A DNA stretch of 64,000 nucleotides from Sphagnum compactum (lineage: Eukaryota > Bryophyta > Sphagnopsida > Sphagnales): the NCBI GenBank assembly GCA_965153455.1, contig OZ234495.1, positions 1,054,001 to 1,118,000 on the forward strand, written 5' to 3'. The position numbers and the translations under genes are program-made. The notes beneath the pieces are model-generated. The model saw nothing but the letters and a program-made list of their open reading frames with translations. It searched no databases and had not been told where the DNA came from. Positions 62,526 through 64,000 of this stretch are shown here, in pieces; the first letter of the stretch is position 1, and every line of letters begins with the position of its first letter.

Positions 62526-62852
62526 GAGCATCTCCAGAGAGGTGCCTAGTATGTGACCCTGCAAAAATATTTCTAACATCCCAATTTAGTTATTTACTGT
62601 TTTCCAACCCCACTCATAAAACTAAAACTGAGACTCCATATAGGTTAGGTGGGAGACCACTGATAGCAACCCACCTGGACTAATCAAATCATCTAGGCAA
62701 TCAATAACACGTGTTAAGCTTTCTGTGCCTCAGCAAACGGTGCAAAAATGTTGGGACAATTCCATTTTGGTGAGCCAAACTGGCATGTTTTGATTTTTTT
62801 TCACCCAATTTTAATTTGCAGGGTCACATACTAAGCACCGGTAGAGTTGCTC
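62526..62852. mobile_element. MITE-like element with ~43-bp terminal inverted repeats
   Basis: The left end (62526-62569) begins GAGCATCTCCAGAGAGGTGC and continues CTAGTATGTGACCCTGCAAA. The right end (62810-62852) is its reverse complement with a few mismatches (GAGCAACTCTACCGGTGC...). Total length is about 327 bp with no coding capacity. Ends starting GAGCATCTCC occur on plant MITEs. A clear target-site duplication was not found. Confidence 0.75.
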
Positions 62853-64000
62853 TTAGGTGTAGTACCTGGATGCAGTTGCTTTCCGCGTCTTGATTGACTC
62901 GGTTGACAAAAGTAATCGACGCGACTGTGTCCTCAGTACGACAGGTGCTGCACATTGATCACTAGATCAGCTGACAACGGGGTTAATATTATTATATAGA
63001 ACTCCAGCTGCATAGACTGCGCCATCTCGATGCAGCTGCTTCGGCCGTTTCCAGCTCCCAGCTCGAGCCCTCTCTTTCAAGATCCATAATGCAGCGACGG
63101 ATTGCAGCTGCCCCCATTATTATCGATGCAATCATCATGAGCCTGTCTGCAGGCGGCAGATGCAGCCATTCGGAAAAGGAAAAAAAAAACTTGAGAGAAA
63201 AATGATGATGATCCACTGTAGCGCAACAGCAACCGGTGCGTGTTGGCAGCATTTACATAAATTCCGTTTACTTTTTGTTTTCTTTGTGATCTCCTCTATC
63301 TGACAACACGAAGCTCAGCGATCCCCTTCTCCACAACCAAACGCGGAAGTGCGCGCGGACACTACATGTCTGCACTTATGTAGTTTATTTACTTTCTATT
63401 ATTACAATTTATCATGTACATGGCAAGTGTTGTGATGGGATTGTTTCAATTCATTGTAATGTGCAAAGTGTTGTGACAACATTGCTCCTCAAGGAATTTT
63501 ATTTTGCAATTGTACTTCTTAAGGGATGATGTATGTGTATGTGCAAATGTTGTGATAGGAGTGTATAATTGTATGTAAGTGCAAGTGTTTTATGGGATCG
63601 TGCATCATGTATGAACATAACATTAACATTTCATAGTAAATTCTCATGGCTTGCCTAATGACCACACAACATGTGCACATTATTTACCATTGAAATAAAT
63701 GGCAAATTGGATCAAAACGTTGGAACCTGGACCCCTTTCTCCTCATGCTCAAGAAACACTATACCACAAATATTATTGCATAGTTTAGAGGGGAAAGAGA
63801 GATGTTGCATGCAATTTTTGTTTCCATCGATATAAACTTTTAACTATATTTAACCTTATACAAAGAAACAGCACCTTCCAAAGAAGTTTGTAATGACAAA
63901 AAAAAGGAAGAAACTCTTGAAGAGAAAACAGATTAAAAACACATATTTATATGATATAATCATTTTTTCAAATGCATCGCCAAATATGCACATTTGAAAT
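62853..64000. other. Right-end intergenic region
   Basis: A minus-strand open frame at 62992-63252 lacks a recognisable domain. From ~63360 the sequence is AT-rich, with loosely repeated phrases such as 'gtgttgtgatgggattg', 'gtgttgtgacaac' and 'atgttgtgataggagtg'. No gene is supported. Confidence 0.45.

Noticed and set aside
62992-63252. 86-codon minus-strand open frame near the right end
   Set aside because: No family resemblance, signal peptide or promoter context strong enough to call a gene.

Overview
Organism and overall character. This is a nuclear segment of a land plant. Six multi-exon protein genes have short GT-AG introns, and long AT-rich, gene-free tracts carry decayed retroelement sequence. 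A degraded PLS/DYW-class pentatricopeptide (PPR) pseudogene has wording I associate with ferns, so a fern is my best guess, but I cannot prove the clade from the sequence alone.

Layout. 1-4.8 kb: AT-rich intergenic DNA ending in nested tandem repeats, the last of them a GC-richer array with four perfect CACGTG G-boxes. 5.48-11.0 kb (+): ten-exon gene for a ~1270-residue coiled-coil protein with one N-terminal membrane segment; family not recognised. 12.27-14.64 kb (-): five-exon prohibitin (PHB2 type), intact in frame and splice sites except for one TAG where Trp is expected in exon 2. 15.85-17.04 kb (+): PPR-DYW pseudogene. 19.69-23.79 kb (-): four-exon type II NAD(P)H dehydrogenase (NDB class, EF-hand, Gln at the NADPH-type position). 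26.22-33.80 kb (-): 18-exon phragmoplast kinesin of the KIN-12/PAKRP1 class. 34.8-48.7 kb: AT-rich repeat land with a decayed Ty3/gypsy pol region lying between two ~600-bp arms in inverted orientation. 51.41-57.28 kb (+): ten-exon alpha/beta-hydrolase lipase, preceded by two tandem arrays. 61.13-61.79 kb (-): two-exon secreted glycine-rich protein with 39 consecutive Gly. 62.53-62.85 kb: a MITE-like element.

How the genes relate. They are independent plant nuclear genes, not an operon: respiratory membrane (NDB, prohibitin), cell-plate formation (KIN-12), lipid hydrolysis and cell wall. The recurring oddity is that nearly every gene carries its own private minisatellite in the promoter, leader or an intron, with no obvious unit shared between genes. 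The most structured is the seven-unit array just upstream of the lipase leader (50.00-50.46 kb), where a small hairpin block alternates with an AGTGGCGTTTTAG block. All exon structures were assembled by eye from splice consensus, reading-frame phase and remembered family sequences; no alignment was run.
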